This document shows, piece by piece, positions 1 through 11,201 of a DNA stretch of 51,805 nucleotides (within the stretch, counting starts at the first letter, position 1; the number at the start of each line of letters is the position of its first letter). Source of the DNA: Cudoniella acicularis (taxonomy: Eukaryota; Ascomycota; Leotiomycetes; Helotiales; Helotiaceae); contig JAAMPI010000209.1 in NCBI GenBank assembly GCA_013054445.1, positions 1 through 51,805 of the forward strand, given 5' to 3'. The position numbers and the translations under genes are program-made. The notes under the pieces were generated by a model. The model worked only from the letters and a program-made list of their open reading frames with translations. It ran no database searches and was not told the DNA's origin.

Positions 1-224
1 AAAGGCGATTTCGAAATGTTGTTGAAAAGGAGGTAATGTACTTACAATAGGATAGCGATTCTGACACCTTGAGTAGTTTGATAAGATCTGATTTTAACTC
101 AACAAATAAAGTATAACTTCTTGCTATCGAAGCTGAGTGATTTTGCTGCTGTGGCATATTATTAAGTTGAACAAAAAAAAAACAAAAAGAAACCGGCACT
201 CAGAAAATACCCAACCGTATGCAG
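1..224. repeat. Diverged direct repeat, copy A (matches 7665-7870)
   Basis: This stretch aligns by eye with 7665-7870 in the same orientation. Shared blocks include CGAAGCTGAGTGAT, GCTGTGGC/ACTGTGGC and CCGGCACTCAGAAAATACCC, joined by less conserved sequence. In both places it lies just past the 3' end of a minus-strand reading frame (225-470 here, the CHAT gene at 7879 there). It is therefore probably a duplicated 3'-UTR or downstream region, not a mobile element of its own. No terminal repeats are visible. Confidence 0.6.
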
Positions 225-470
225 TTATTTAACAATCTTCAGTGTTTTGTATAGTTTCGTCATGCGGATGGCCGTGGCCGCTACAAGAGGCGCGAAGTCA
301 AAATAGTGTCTAGTTTCCCTAGCCTTTGGAGCGGGTGGATAATCTGAAATTAGTCCCAACACTAAGTTTGGCCCTACAGCCCGCGGGGGAACGTATTTAA
401 CTTTCACACATTTCCCCTCCACACGCTTTTGAGATTGCGATATCGATTTGGACTTTCGAAAATTTGACAT
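225..470 (-). pseudogene. Remnant resembling the C-terminal end of a nucleoside-phosphorylase (PNP/UDP) domain
   Basis: An 81-codon minus-strand frame. Its second half has a hydrophobic strand running into LGLISDYPPAPK, then HYFDFAPLVAATAIRMTKLY. This resembles the end of purine-nucleoside-phosphorylase-like domains (a GICDYSDSHK-type motif, then W..YAA.TAAAYAK). Such domains occur at the N-terminus of many fungal NACHT/NB-ARC proteins. The rest of a phosphorylase domain is not visible upstream on the minus strand (471-660), so this looks like a fragment. Its downstream sequence is shared with the CHAT protease gene. The assignment rests on a short motif and is tentative. Confidence 0.35.
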
Positions 471-667
471 TAGTGGCTACTCCGACTTCTTCGAGGGCGC
501 GTTAATTCAGAAAAAGAGATTTCTGTTTCAGGGCAGGCAGTTGGTAGAAGAACCAGTTCAACCGTAAGTTATTTGGTGTTCTTTGTGCAGTCCTCAATTT
601 CTAGAGGTGAAAAACTGATTTATTTTCATAGATACATTGAAGTCACTACCTGGTTTTAGCTTCCAAA

Positions 668-1213
668 ATGGTCCCCCGAAAGCTAATTGAAGCACTCTAC
701 AAAGACGATGGGAAATTTGCAGGATTAAATATTTTCCTGGATGAGTGCTGGGCCCTCCTCCCGTTGATCGGTATCCCCATGCTTCTCGTTCTCAGCAATA
801 TCCTGAGAGTCTTTTGGTACAGTAATGGCGATTGCCATGAAGCCAAGATCGTCAAAGAGCTCTTGATTACCGAACCTTACAAGAGAAACGACAAACTTCT
901 AGACTTGGCCTTTTTCTACCTAGAATATGGAGGACCATGTGTTTCAAAGGAAGTTTTGGACCATCTTAAGGCAAAGTTTGCAACAGCGGCCACAGAGAAG
1001 GGTGAAAAGGAGAAAGAGGACGATATAGTTTTGAAGGATTTGAGAGAGGACGACAAAGTTCGCCAAGAAGAGTATGCTTTCAAAATTTTGATTTGGAGGC
1101 TTCTGCTTTTTCAGCTGTTTAGTGTCGATTTCCATGGTCCAAGCCTAGAACGGTTTTATCAAATCGTAAAGTTCATGGAGGAAAAAAAAGGAGAAAGAGC
1201 AGACAAACGATGA
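668..1213 (+). CDS. Hypothetical single-pass membrane protein
   Basis: An intact 181-residue frame with a good ATG context (CCAAAATGG). I do not recognise the family. There is one clear hydrophobic segment at about residues 29-50 (LLPLIGIPMLLVLSNILRVF), with no signal-peptide pattern before it. A charged, Lys/Glu-rich middle follows (about 108-130, GEKEKEDD), then an amphipathic stretch and a basic tail. A possible 5'-UTR intron (GTAAGT near 565 to TTTTCATAG near 632) lies upstream. It could be a membrane-anchored regulator or an orphan lineage-specific gene; expression would need to be shown. Confidence 0.45.
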   Translation: MVPRKLIEALYKDDGKFAGLNIFLDECWALLPLIGIPMLLVLSNILRVFWYSNGDCHEAKIVKELLITEPYKRNDKLLDLAFFYLEYGGPCVSKEVLDHLKAKFATAATEKGEKEKEDDIVLKDLREDDKVRQEEYAFKILIWRLLLFQLFSVDFHGPSLERFYQIVKFMEEKKGERADKR

Positions 1214-1783
1214 ATGTAACGGAGTGGAGGAAGTTTGAAAATTTAAAAGACCCTGTGCAGCCAGAGATCCTTAGGCTGCGTCTGCCTGCAGGCTTATCTT
1301 CCTGCTATGCATAGATCTCTATTCAGCGGCAGCTCCCATATATCGCATCCACATCTCTAGTTGCTGGGCTGTTGTCATCTGTTGTCACTGTTATCCGAAT
1401 CGAAGTAAATCAAAGTTCTGGTTTTCTAGAAAGAGACTAGCTAGACGTGAATTGCCATGCATCGCAGACTGAGAGCTGTGAGATATTTGCATGATAATTA
1501 TATCTAGATTATAATGGGCTAGTTATGCGTGAAAGAGACGATGATCGAAACGAGAAAAGGGGGGAGAGGATCGGCAGGGCCCCACCAGTGCCCTGGCACG
1601 ATGATTATCTAATCAATGCACCACTTTTTAGCGTCAATCGCTCGCGAACCTTTGAAGCTCTCCAGCCACCAAACAACACAACATCCACGACTTCTCCCGA
1701 TCGACTCAAGAAGACTCTCGTATCGACGAGATTAGACACAGATAATTGAGGTAAACTACTCGACTATTTGAAAGAGAGGCATA

Positions 1784-2629
1784 ATGGACCTACTCTCCTC
1801 AATCCGCAAGTCCGGGTCGCGCGGAGGCGTGAACTTCTCCTGGGACGAAGTTAGCACTTCTCAACATCGCGAAAACTACCTTGGGCACTCTTTAATGGCA
1901 CCTGTTGGACGATGGCAAAAGGGACGTGATCTCAACTGGTATGCGAAAGCGGACGACACAAAGGGCAAAGATGGCGAGACTGCAGAAGAGAAAAAGGCTA
2001 GAGAGAGGAGGGAAGAAATCAAGATGATAAAAGAGGCAGAAGAGGACGCGCTCTCGAGAGCTCTGGGATTACCAGTTGCAGATAGAGGCACTGGGACTGG
2101 TGCGAATGGAATTAGTGTGGGGGAGGTGAATAGGATGGTCAAGGAGGCCGGGGTCGGTGATGAGGATGAAGTCGATGACGTTGGCAAAGGCAAGGGATTT
2201 GGGGACTTTGTTGGTAAAGTCCAAGGCGATGAATTATCTGGTGCACTTGCAGGAGAGCATGAACAAGGTGGCATAATGAGGAAACCGGGCAAGAAGGACA
2301 GTCGAAAGCGAGACGATCGAAACCGGAGTCGAAGCAGAGAGAGGAGACATAGGCGTCATCGTCATCGGTCGCGGAGCAGAGAACGGCGAAGACATCGGTC
2401 AAGGAGTGGTGATAGGGAACGACACAGGCTCAGAGGTAACAGGAGGGAAAGGAATTCAAGTCCGGACCGGCGTGAGCGACGAAGAAGCAGGAGCCCTGAT
2501 AGAGCTAGGCGTGTACCGGAAACTGAGGATCCCAAAAAGCGCTCCGAATACAGATCCCGCAGAAGTCGTTCTCCTGATCGACGAGATTCCGATCGTAGGC
2601 AAAATGCGGACTTCGACAGGCGTCGCTGA
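1784..2629 (+). CDS. MMTAG2-family (MMtag/kinase-phosphorylation domain) RS-rich nuclear protein
   Basis: A 281-residue intronless frame starting MDLLSSIRKSGSRGGVNFSW. Residues about 11-55 carry the hallmark of the eukaryotic MMTAG2 (C1orf35) family: RGG..F.WDEV, RENYLGHSLMAPVGRWQKGR, then DLNWYAK. A Glu/Lys-rich helical segment follows (about 60-90). The C-terminal third (about 165-281) is dominated by RS, RD and RR dipeptides, typical of splicing-associated nuclear proteins and nuclear localisation signals. Family members are conserved but poorly characterised; the human protein was described as a kinase substrate. It is a housekeeping-type gene beside the accessory island. The 5' leader (about 1500-1783) contains a 74-codon upstream frame that I regard as UTR. 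Confidence 0.88.
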   Translation: MDLLSSIRKSGSRGGVNFSWDEVSTSQHRENYLGHSLMAPVGRWQKGRDLNWYAKADDTKGKDGETAEEKKARERREEIKMIKEAEEDALSRALGLPVADRGTGTGANGISVGEVNRMVKEAGVGDEDEVDDVGKGKGFGDFVGKVQGDELSGALAGEHEQGGIMRKPGKKDSRKRDDRNRSRSRERRHRRHRHRSRSRERRRHRSRSGDRERHRLRGNRRERNSSPDRRERRRSRSPDRARRVPETEDPKKRSEYRSRRSRSPDRRDSDRRQNADFDRRR

Positions 2630-4488
2630 GACAGATAACATCAAGATGCGCTGCGCATCTTTGCATAAAAATAACAGACGACACTCTGCGTTTCTTCATC
2701 ATTCGAAACTAGAAAACGGGGTTTGTTGGAATGGCTACGACATCTCTTGTCCTCCCACAGGTTACATCACGAAGAGAGTACACCTCATCCACTATTCTCT
2801 CGATAAAACTACCGCAACAGCAACCCGGCAATCATGAAAGTGTAGATGGAGGACTGCATTCATTCTGCCTAGTATGTCTTCCTCAGAATGGCACCATTTG
2901 CATATCGTTTGGTCTTGACTGACTTGATCAGTATTGTCAAAGCCTTTGAGGCTCTTGTAGCAACCGCAATACTGAAATTATACATGACCAACGCATGTGA
3001 AGTCAACATTCATAACATGATTCGATTTTCAAAGAAGTCCAAATTGCCAAAATGGGATTCCTCATCGGCTCTTTAGTACTCTTGTTATATCATCTTACCC
3101 CTAGAATACATTTGCAATGTGCACCTCCATTTCTGGTTCGTCAAATACATGGCGGAAGGCAGCCATGCCGTAGCCTTTTTAACTTTGAAACCTGTCACTA
3201 TCATTACCTCACGTCTTTTCTAACTTCTAGATTTGGATCGGCCAGGTGCTCACCGTTATTGTCTCAATTTTTCGTTGGGAATGCCAAGTTTTCGGCGTCG
3301 TAATAGTTGTTTAAACTGTGTTGTTTCCAGTAAATGTCTATAGTTGGGACATTTCATTTGCCAAGCCCTGATTAAGTTATCTTCGTAGATTTGAAGAAAA
3401 CGACGAAATTCCTTGATAATGACTTTAGAGATAGCCCAGCCCGAAAACAGAGCAATACCTTTCAGACTTTCAGTTGTAGAAACTGTCGAGCCGATATTTA
3501 TCGGAACTCAACATGCCTCATGGACAACATCAATGATGCAACTCTTGGCTCAGCACTTCCCTTTATATTGGCTATCCACACCTCAAGTACTCGCCCTTCA
3601 TTTGTTCTTTTCTTTTTTGGTATCGAAATTTGTCTGAAACACTTCCACCCGAACGAAACATCACCATGGACTCCAGCAGACCCGTCTGAGTTACATCTAG
3701 GACGAGGTTTACAACTGTCTCCCACATCAATTTCAACGGACCTGGTTCGTACATAGCCATCATATTCTTGATTTCGGCCCACTCTCTCATCTTCTACTAT
3801 CCAGTCTGTCACCCGGTTGCGCTTCTGCTAAGTCCTGTCCACGTGGCTCTTGGTTCAATCTACACATAGGACTTGTTCATAATGTCTCACAGGAACAAAA
3901 TCATTCAGCTTCCGGTGGAAGCTTACAAAAGGAAGTCTGCCCGAGTAATAGCAAACCACTTCCTACCATATCTGTGAGTTACTATTCTACTGTGAGTAAC
4001 CTACCTATTCAATATATGGAATAACTATCGACCTACCTTTTGCTCCTCTACGATTCTAACTTGATTAGCTTCTTATTGCGCCCAATTATGCGAGTATGCT
4101 CCAATTTATCTTCCCGAAAGCGATGAACATTTCCTCAGGAAGCCAAAAAGCCGTGGTTCGAACCCCAAGACTACACAAGGATCTACTATACGACTGTAAA
4201 TCCTTCAATCGGCCGAACAGAGCCCCATTTCATCCATGCTTGTTGTTTCAGAACAAAAGAGCCTAACCTGCAGAACCCCTGTACCGCAATCTCACCAATT
4301 CCTTCTCGTTTAAATACAACTCCTTCGGGATGATCCCATTTCCTCACCACAATTTAATTCGGTGTCTCTTCTTTTTCTCTCATTATTTCTAGTATTATCA
4401 TCAAACGCCTACAAATTCAAACGAAAGTTCCAGTCATCACGCAAGTCCGCAAACCCTTAATTGCGCATCTCCTTTCCTCTTACCCCCC
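2630..4488. other. Intergenic, no supported gene
   Basis: Several frames of 60-140 codons occur on both strands, but none shows a recognisable motif or a plausible splice-joined extension. A perfect RNA polymerase III B-box-like string occurs at 4155-4165 without a foldable tRNA. The last 200 bases are pyrimidine-rich, as is common just upstream of fungal start codons. Confidence 0.6.
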
Positions 4489-6151
4489 ATGTCAACCCCG
4501 GCATCTTCAACGCCACCACTTATGACAACGCCCGCACATGCGACAACCCAACCACCGGAAAGCAATGCTGGCACCATCACATCATGGCTGCCACTCACAA
4601 CGACCTTTCCCTATGACTACCAGGGCGACTGCTCGCTCGGATTCTGGGCGCCGGATGGGATGGTCGAATCTAAAAACATGGCCGGTGTGGCGTTCGATCC
4701 GGATGCAAATTACGCGAATAAGTGTTTACCGACTCAGGTGACGAGCTGGTGGCAGATTGGGAACTCGAGTTTGTCAAATGCAGGTGTGTCGACGGTGTAT
4801 AGTCTTGGGCCGTTGGTTTGTCCGGAGATTTATACTACGGCGATGACTTCGACGTTTGGGGATGGGAGGACGCAGATTGCGTGTTGTCCGTTGTGAGTAA
4901 AACTTTCTTTGCTCTCTTGGATCTGTTAGTGAGAATGGTGGTGGTAATTAACGAGTATTTCCCTCCTTGTTGCAGATCTCAATTTCTTACATCCCTATAG
5001 GGATTTACATCCTTTGGCTGTAGCCGTATCTTTATTTTCAAGATGATCACACTTTGAGAAAACAACTTGTCCACTACTGCAGTTCCTTCTTCGCTACCAT
5101 ACCCCACGCCCCTTTGATTAATAAAAAGACCAATACTTCAAAGAACCAAGCAACTAACAGACAAGCCAGAAACTACACCTTCGTCAACCTGCTCCCACCA
5201 AGTTCCACACCACAATGCACATCTCCCCTAACCGTCGGGCAAGTAATCCTTTATGATGAAGGTTTCGTCGTGGGATCCGTAACCGTAACCAGTTCATGGC
5301 ACATGGTAAGCACAATCCTTTTTTTTCTTCTCAACTCCTACGTCGTGTAATTGACCCTATTTACCCACTTTCGATTTTGGGGTCCAGTTTCTTGGTTGAT
5401 CCGGAAGGAGATGAAACATCTTGCTCTTGCGGGTTTTGTGGGCTAGGTCATTTATCACACAGTGGAGGAGTTGACTCTCTGTTTTTGTGTTTCTTTCTTT
5501 TGGCCAAAAAACAAACAGGTTTCAGACCAAATACATTTCTCAGAGAAACTTTTTGCTCTTTCGGAAGTATATCTTCAGCGCCGAAACATCTCCTTGCCCT
5601 AAAAATTCCAAGACAAACCTCTAAACTAAGAACATACTAACTCTCCCATCTCTCCCTAGGTAGGCGCACAAATCAACGGCGTGAATTTCGGCACTAATTA
5701 CGCTCCCACTCCCACGGCCGCCCCCAACTCCTCAACATCATCTTCACCCACAACAGCCTCATCCTCAACCTCAAATTCAACCACAAATTCCAACCTCCCC
5801 ACACTCTCCAACCCCTCTTCTACAACACCACCATCACCCCCAAATTCCAACTCCAGTTCCAACCCCACCTCCAACCCCTCTAAAACTACCACCCCAACAA
5901 GTTTAATAATCGGCACTGTTCTCGGTCTCCTCATCCTCTCACTCCTTTCCTTCGTCTCTTATCTTCTTATCCGTCGCCGTCGCCACCGCGCGAAAACTCC
6001 TTCTCCACCTTCAATCAAAGGGGTTAAAGCGAACGAGGAAATGGAAGATGGACAATGGGGAAGGGAATGGAGACGAGAATTGCCGGGGTGGGATCAGAAG
6101 TTTGAGATGAGTGGGGAGGGGAGGAGGTTGGAGAGTAGGTGTTGGTGGTGA
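4489..6151 (+). CDS. Ser/Thr-rich single-pass cell-surface protein (fungal, unknown function)
   Basis: Three exons fit in phase: 4489-4892, 5161-5305 and 5660-6151 (346 residues). The introns have GTGAGT/CAG and GTAAGC/TAG borders. Exon 1 carries the cysteine-containing ectodomain: TSWLPLTTTFP, CLPTQVTSWW, then SLGPLVCPEIYTTA and a CCP motif. Exon 2 continues with QCTSPLTVGQVI. Exon 3 has QINGVNF, a long Ser/Thr/Pro/Asn stalk, a transmembrane helix (SLIIGTVLGLLILSLLSF...) and an RRRRHR stop-transfer. This order is a common fungal surface-protein layout. No N-terminal signal peptide is visible, so a first exon may be missing. Just upstream, another frame (about 4461-4580) also looks protein-like with one N-glycosylation motif, so the 5' end is unsure. 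Confidence 0.68.
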
Positions 6152-7664
6152 GAGGGTGGAGTGGATGAGGGGAGAGGGGAATAGAGTTGAGTTGGAGGAT
6201 ACGGGGGGTGCTAATGAATTGCCTGGGTAAGAAATGATGAATAGAGTGGTTTATAGGTGTGAAGTGTTTGGGATTTGAGACGGCTACTTGAAGACAGGCA
6301 GACAAGCTGTGAAGTGAACCTGGGGCGGAGGGCGGCGCCAAGGTCGGATCGGCTGGTCATGGCGAATCGAGTGGAACAAGAAATGAGGCTCCCTTCAGAT
6401 ACTTCATTGGGCTCTGTGAGCTAGTGGGAGATAGAGAAAAAGGGCCAAAGTGGAAAAGCTCCCAGCTCCGAGTACAAAGATTGAAAAGAAAAGAGGGGGT
6501 CGGGTAGACGAGGAGAAAGAGAAGCCCTCCTAAAACTAAACTCTAAGTGGTGGCCCTCGATGAAGCTGACACCAAGAAACAACAAGACCAGGGACACAAA
6601 AAGCCTTCCCTCGGAGAGCTAAAACTGCTCCTAGCCCGACCTTTTCAAGTCAAAAAACTTGATTAATATCATAATATCTAATTAATTAAACTATTCCTTA
6701 CGCCCCGCATTTTTATAGTTATTTTAAATTTTTTTTTTAGAGGGAAGGTTATCGAGGTAATAATAAAGTAATAAATCTATCTATAGCCAGTTCTATAATA
6801 TTCTACCGTCAGATTCAAGAAAGGGAAAAGAAAGCATATTAGGTTAAAGGTTGAAGTATTATAAATTTATAAATTACAAATTATAAATATTTATTCTGTA
6901 TAATGATATACCCCTTTATACAGCCTGGGAGTTTTTCTCCTTGATGGATTGTCTATTAAACAATATATGCAGCCTATCACCACCGCCTCTTTTCCCCAAT
7001 AATTCACTCTAAAGATGCTATCACCATCCTTCGTATAATTACAAGTAGAATATCGGGGGAGATTCTCTGACCGCTCTTCTCCCTGTCTTCAACACTTTTG
7101 TTGGTATCGTTAGCGACAAGTCTCCTTGAATATTAATCGTCCTCGTGCGAATGTGTTTCCTCTTTTAAGTGCCTTTTTGGTGGCATTAACTCCTACACCG
7201 CGTTAATGGCCAAACCCACTCCCGATTTGTACCCGCACTGGGGTCTGGGGGTTCGGTTGGTCCAGAAGACGAGAATCGCCGTGCTCGTGTGGGTTATTGT
7301 AGGTATGTGTAGGAGTTAGCCCAGGTCTCTAGTATCCGTATCCCATCGATGCTTATAAAGAGCCTCGTGTGAATTTCTCTCTTCTAGTGAGCGCGTATCG
7401 CTCTCGGTGCTTTGTCATCAAGTTTATCCAATGCAACGATTGCATCTGTGCCCCTATACACTCTATCAAGGATCTTTCACCCTGTGATATGTCAGCGATG
7501 ATCGTGTTAAAATGCATGACGAGCTGGCACTTACACTATGCCTTGTGTCTTAAAAATATGAGCATGTGGCACGAGCACAAAGGATGAAAGAATACCACGG
7601 AGCGGCCCGAGCCGTACCCGCTCCCGTAATTCTTGGTCCCGTGTTTTCCGAATGCCGGGGACAA
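6152..7664. other. Intergenic, with an AT-rich tract
   Basis: No gene is supported. About 6650-6910 is markedly AT-rich with many TAAT/ATTA steps, which suggests old RIP-affected or relic repeat DNA. A short inverted repeat (7187-7198 with 7307-7318) is listed separately. A 72-codon frame at 7369-7587 shows no recognisable motif. Confidence 0.55.
7187..7318. repeat. Short inverted repeat, possible MITE-like relic
   Basis: TAACTCCTACAC at 7187-7198 is exactly reverse-complemented as GTGTAGGAGTTA at 7307-7318, about 108 bases apart. Bases outside the arms do not pair, and no clear target-site duplication is visible. It could be a miniature inverted-repeat relic or chance. Confidence 0.3.
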
Positions 7665-7870
7665 ACGGAAATCCGAATGAGTTGAAAAGAAGGTAGTTCA
7701 CCCACAGTAGGATAGTGATTTGGACATGTTGAGTACTCTACAGAGCTCTTCCGTTAAAATCGATATCCGGCATATAATTTCTAGTCAGCGAAGCTGAGTG
7801 ATGTTGCTACTGTGGCGTTATCACGTTTGTTGGACTAGGAACCCGGCACTCAGAAAATACCCGATCGAGC
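7665..7870. repeat. Diverged direct repeat, copy B (matches 1-224)
   Basis: This is the second copy of the repeat described at 1-224. It ends about 8 bases before the stop codon of the CHAT protease gene, so it probably contains that gene's 3'-UTR and polyadenylation region. The best-conserved block is CGAAGCTGAGTGATGTTGCT. Confidence 0.6.
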
Positions 7871-7878
7871 ATCGCTAT

Positions 7879-10241
7879 TCAAGTGCGTGTTCCAGAATAT
7901 GGAAGTGTTTTCGGACGTTCACTATACGAAAAGCTTTCCCCTCCAATATTTGGAAAGAAATCAATAGAAGCTGGTTGTATATCGTGTCTCGAAACGAAAA
8001 TCAAGTAAGGGGACCGGAACTCTCTTGGGAATTTCTTTGCTGGTTTGATGAGAATTTCTTCGAAAAAGGCATTCAATTCTTGTCTCCGATATTCCTGAAT
8101 CTCGGTTATGTTTTGCGGAAATAGATTGTCGGCACTGTAGACTATAACGACTGGTCTCGGGATGAACTTTCTGTCCGCAGCTTTGCTGAGTTTCTCTGGC
8201 AGTTCCTTTGGAGGGAGTCGATTTGATCCCCATATATATTCTTTAGCTCTATCTAGCTGTCTCCGAGGGTTCTCGAGGTAGTAGTCGGCCTCAATCTCGA
8301 AAGGTTTGTCGATAAAGCCGGTGATGCGCCATAGATCAGTAAAATAACCGATATAACTTTCATTGTCCTCATTATTGCGCCCAAAAATACGAATAACTTT
8401 ATCGCGCATGAGCTGACGTTCAAAGCCCAGATCTGGCATTCGTAATCTCAAAAAGGCAGATGAGTCGTGCCCAAGGCTTTTCTGCGAGCTCACATAACTT
8501 GAGGCGGATGACATACTTTTGGCGTCGTAATTCTGCGGGAGATGAAGCGATGAAGGTGATAGCATCTTTTTCCAAGGAACTTTTGATACGACCGGCTTCG
8601 TAAGATTCCCATCGGTATGAGCATAGGTGACAGGGACAAACCACTTCGACAAATTAGCACGATGAATTTTGAGGGAGAGGGCGAGAGGAAGAAACCATCC
8701 ACGTCTGTGTGAAGAACAGGGACTCGAGAGAGAGGAATGAACTAAGAAGTTGCTTACGTCTTGGACTTTGATACAAGGGCATGGTTCAACTCGTATACTG
8801 TTTTCTCGAAGGGCTTCTCGCGCCCTGCTGGCGGAATCCGAAAAAGACCTCAGTTCGCAGAAAAAGCTTCGATAGAAATTTTCGCAAAGAAGCTTGACAG
8901 CGGCACCTGTAATATTAAAAGACATTGCTAAAATCTTCAGAGAGTTTTTGCTGGAAAAAAGCCGGCTCAAATTGCCCTCATCCCCACCAAATGGATTAGC
9001 AGATTTGCATGCGTTCAAGACTGCATGAGGCACTTTGTAATCGTGAAGCTGTGTTGCGATCTCCTTTGCTGAAACTTCAACTAAACCGTTGTTTGTATTT
9101 TCCAAGCTTTTTTCCGCAAACTCGTTGTGCAAGAAATGAAGACATGGCTCATGCGAGGAACTGTATTCAACAAAGGTCATTAGTTTAAGATCTATATAGA
9201 ATGCTAAGTGACATACCTTGAATTTATATTGATTTTGCCATGAACGTCAAAATGAACTATATCGAAATATCCTATAGGTCTCGATTTGAGGTGGGCTTTG
9301 AAAGCGGTGAAGGTACCTGGCCGCACAATCTCTAGCATTATATGGAAGGGCGAGTTAGTTTCCTCGAGCTTTCGTTTCATCCGCAGAATTGCGCCGAGAG
9401 TAATTCCTGGATCGATGTCATAATATTCACCATCGCTTTTTTCAAAGTTCCGTGCAATGACCAAAAGGATGTTGACCCGACCCCTTTCCTTCTCTTGTGA
9501 GAAATTTCCGCTGCTTTTGGGGGCAAGGCCGTTTGCAACAGTGGTTTCCTGCGGGGTGATCCGCCTGACAGTTATTGACCGAGCTTTGTCTCTTGGCCAG
9601 AGATTCCCATCCTCCAATTGCTCCCATCGCAGCCTGTGAATGGTATTTTTGGTCCCGACGTGCTTTACGGCTTCTCTGATTTCCACGATCAATTTGGAAT
9701 GTGCCAAATTGCCTGAAAAACTGCCAATTGCTAAACGCTTGAACAGTTCTTGTCCATACTCATGTATGATGCTGTCTGTGCTCTGAGCAAAGTCAGGATC
9801 GTACTTCCTCCCTTCTTTTAGCATCTCGTTGAGATATGTCAAACAAGAATCGTGGTCGGCGATCGAGGAAGGGTCGTAAAAGGTATGGTTCGTGAGCTGC
9901 GGGGTATCATCGAGTATAACGTTGACGCAGTATTGTAACCTGCCGTCCCTATGGTACACCTCAGGTTTTGCGACCTGCTGAATTATGATCGTATGGCTAT
10001 CTGGAGCCTTGATTGCATTCGAGGAGGGCTTCCGAAACAGAGACATTGCTATGAACGGAGCTCCGGTCAGAATATGAACACACCAAGCGGTTTTCAAACG
10101 TACTGGTTGTGAATTGTGATCCAGAGCGAGTATCTCGAGTTCCTGAAAATGATGAATGTGCGGTTTTTCAACCATCTGTAAGCGCTGAATGTGAGTCGCA
10201 TGGGAAGTTCCGGGGAATGCGGCAAGCCTCCATTGTGGCAT
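7879..10241 (-). CDS. CHAT-domain caspase-like protease with degenerate C-terminal NTPase-like domain
   Basis: Exons 10241-9217, 9160-8758 and 8643-7879 (730 residues). Intron 1 (56 bp) has GTATGT, a CTAAT branch site and CAG, and joins the two halves of the protease in phase. Residues about 235-476 form a CHAT peptidase: a hydrophobic strand (ILLVIARNF), the histidine motif VHFDVHG (His334) and the cysteine motif LNACKSA (Cys393), so the catalytic dyad is intact. Residues about 195-215 (IHRLRWEQLEDGNLWP) match the conserved linker seen before fungal CHAT domains. After WFVPVTY (477) comes a region shaped like the P-loop NTPase usually found there, but the P-loop is replaced by FGRNNEDNES (about 563-573). 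A strand, RPVVIVYSADN (about 638), resembles Walker B. Intron 2 (114 bp, GTAAGC to AAG) is inferred because it joins KVQD to WFVPV; retaining it also keeps the frame (768 residues). The gene is divergent from the gasdermin-like gene, its likely substrate. Confidence 0.82.
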
Positions 10242-11201
10242 TGTCTGAGTCTTCTAGAATATTTGTGCTAGCGAGGGGAATTTGAGAAAGGAGGAAATGC
10301 GACGAGGCTGCGGACCAGGAGAAGCGAAATGCGGCTGCTAAGCTGCAGGCTGCAGCTCTACAGAAATGGCGCTTCGGGGGTTGGCTCGCTTGCGCTATGG
10401 GCGGGCGAGGGAAGACAAAATAGAAAACTGCGGGGCAGCTGAGAACAGGACAGAACTGCTTGTACAGCACAAAAAAATATCGATTGCCTGCAGTATGCTA
10501 ACCCTTCTTATGTGTATGGCCTCTCATAGTAGCAATTCTTCTGGATTTCACTTTGAGAATCCGAAAGTTCCGGGAGAAGACTCAAGAGAGGCACTGGTGA
10601 AGGGGCCTTCAGAGTTCTTCAGGGATTATTTTGGGGAACCCGGCGGAGACTGGTTCGGTGATCATTGCCCAGAGGCGTCATTTAGGGCTGCCCTCATGAC
10701 ACTCCAATCAATAATATCAGAGATGACGGAGTTTACAGGACGACAGCCCTGTCAAAAGCAAGAATATCTAAACATGTCCCATCTCCATGCTCTAGGCTCT
10801 TAGAACCTAGGCAAAGTTTAAAGAACTAGGCCCGAGCCGTGTTGCTTCAGGCATCCTGGTAATATTGCAGCCGGCGCGTGTCACTGGTTGGGGCTGTGAA
10901 GTGAACGCTGACCCCTCACTGGATCTGAGTCGAAGGTGGCTTCGGTGTGTATTCGCCTCAAGGCGCATCGAGTCTGCCTGCGAAAAGTGTTCAACCGTAC
11001 TCCAAGAATCTATTCCAATATTAAACAGCGTCCTCCTATTATCGCCTCAGCGTTTAAGCATCCTAATACTTACTTTGAGCGCTGTACTCGTGGGATTTCC
11101 TCAGCGGCCCTTCTCTTGGAAATCCACTTCCTACCAAACTCGCAGATCGCACCAACACTCGAGAAAGACTTTCCTCCTCACCTTGTGTGATTCTCTCAAC
11201 A
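10242..11201. promoter_or_regulatory. Shared divergent promoter region between CHAT protease and gasdermin-like genes
   Basis: These 960 bases lie between two divergent start codons (minus strand at 10241, plus strand at 11202), so they must hold both promoters. The stretch before 11202 is pyrimidine-rich (CTTTCCTCCTCACC) and the start context is CAACAATGC. A 145-codon plus-strand frame at 10366-10803 overlaps this space. It reads fairly protein-like (EFFRDYFGEPGGDWFGD) but has no motif I know; it could be a small extra gene or chance. No TATA box or specific operator was identified. Confidence 0.5.

Noticed and set aside
4155..4165. Perfect B-box-like GGTTCGAACCC suggesting a tRNA gene
   Set aside because: No A-box at the right distance and the flanking bases do not form acceptor, D or T stems.
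7879..8124. Plus-strand frame at 7798-8124 as a gene
   Set aside because: It is the antisense shadow of the CHAT gene's last exon.
10366..10803. 145-codon frame between protease and gasdermin-like genes as a third module component
   Set aside because: No motif, it occupies the space needed for both promoters, and other frames there are equally long; kept only as a note.
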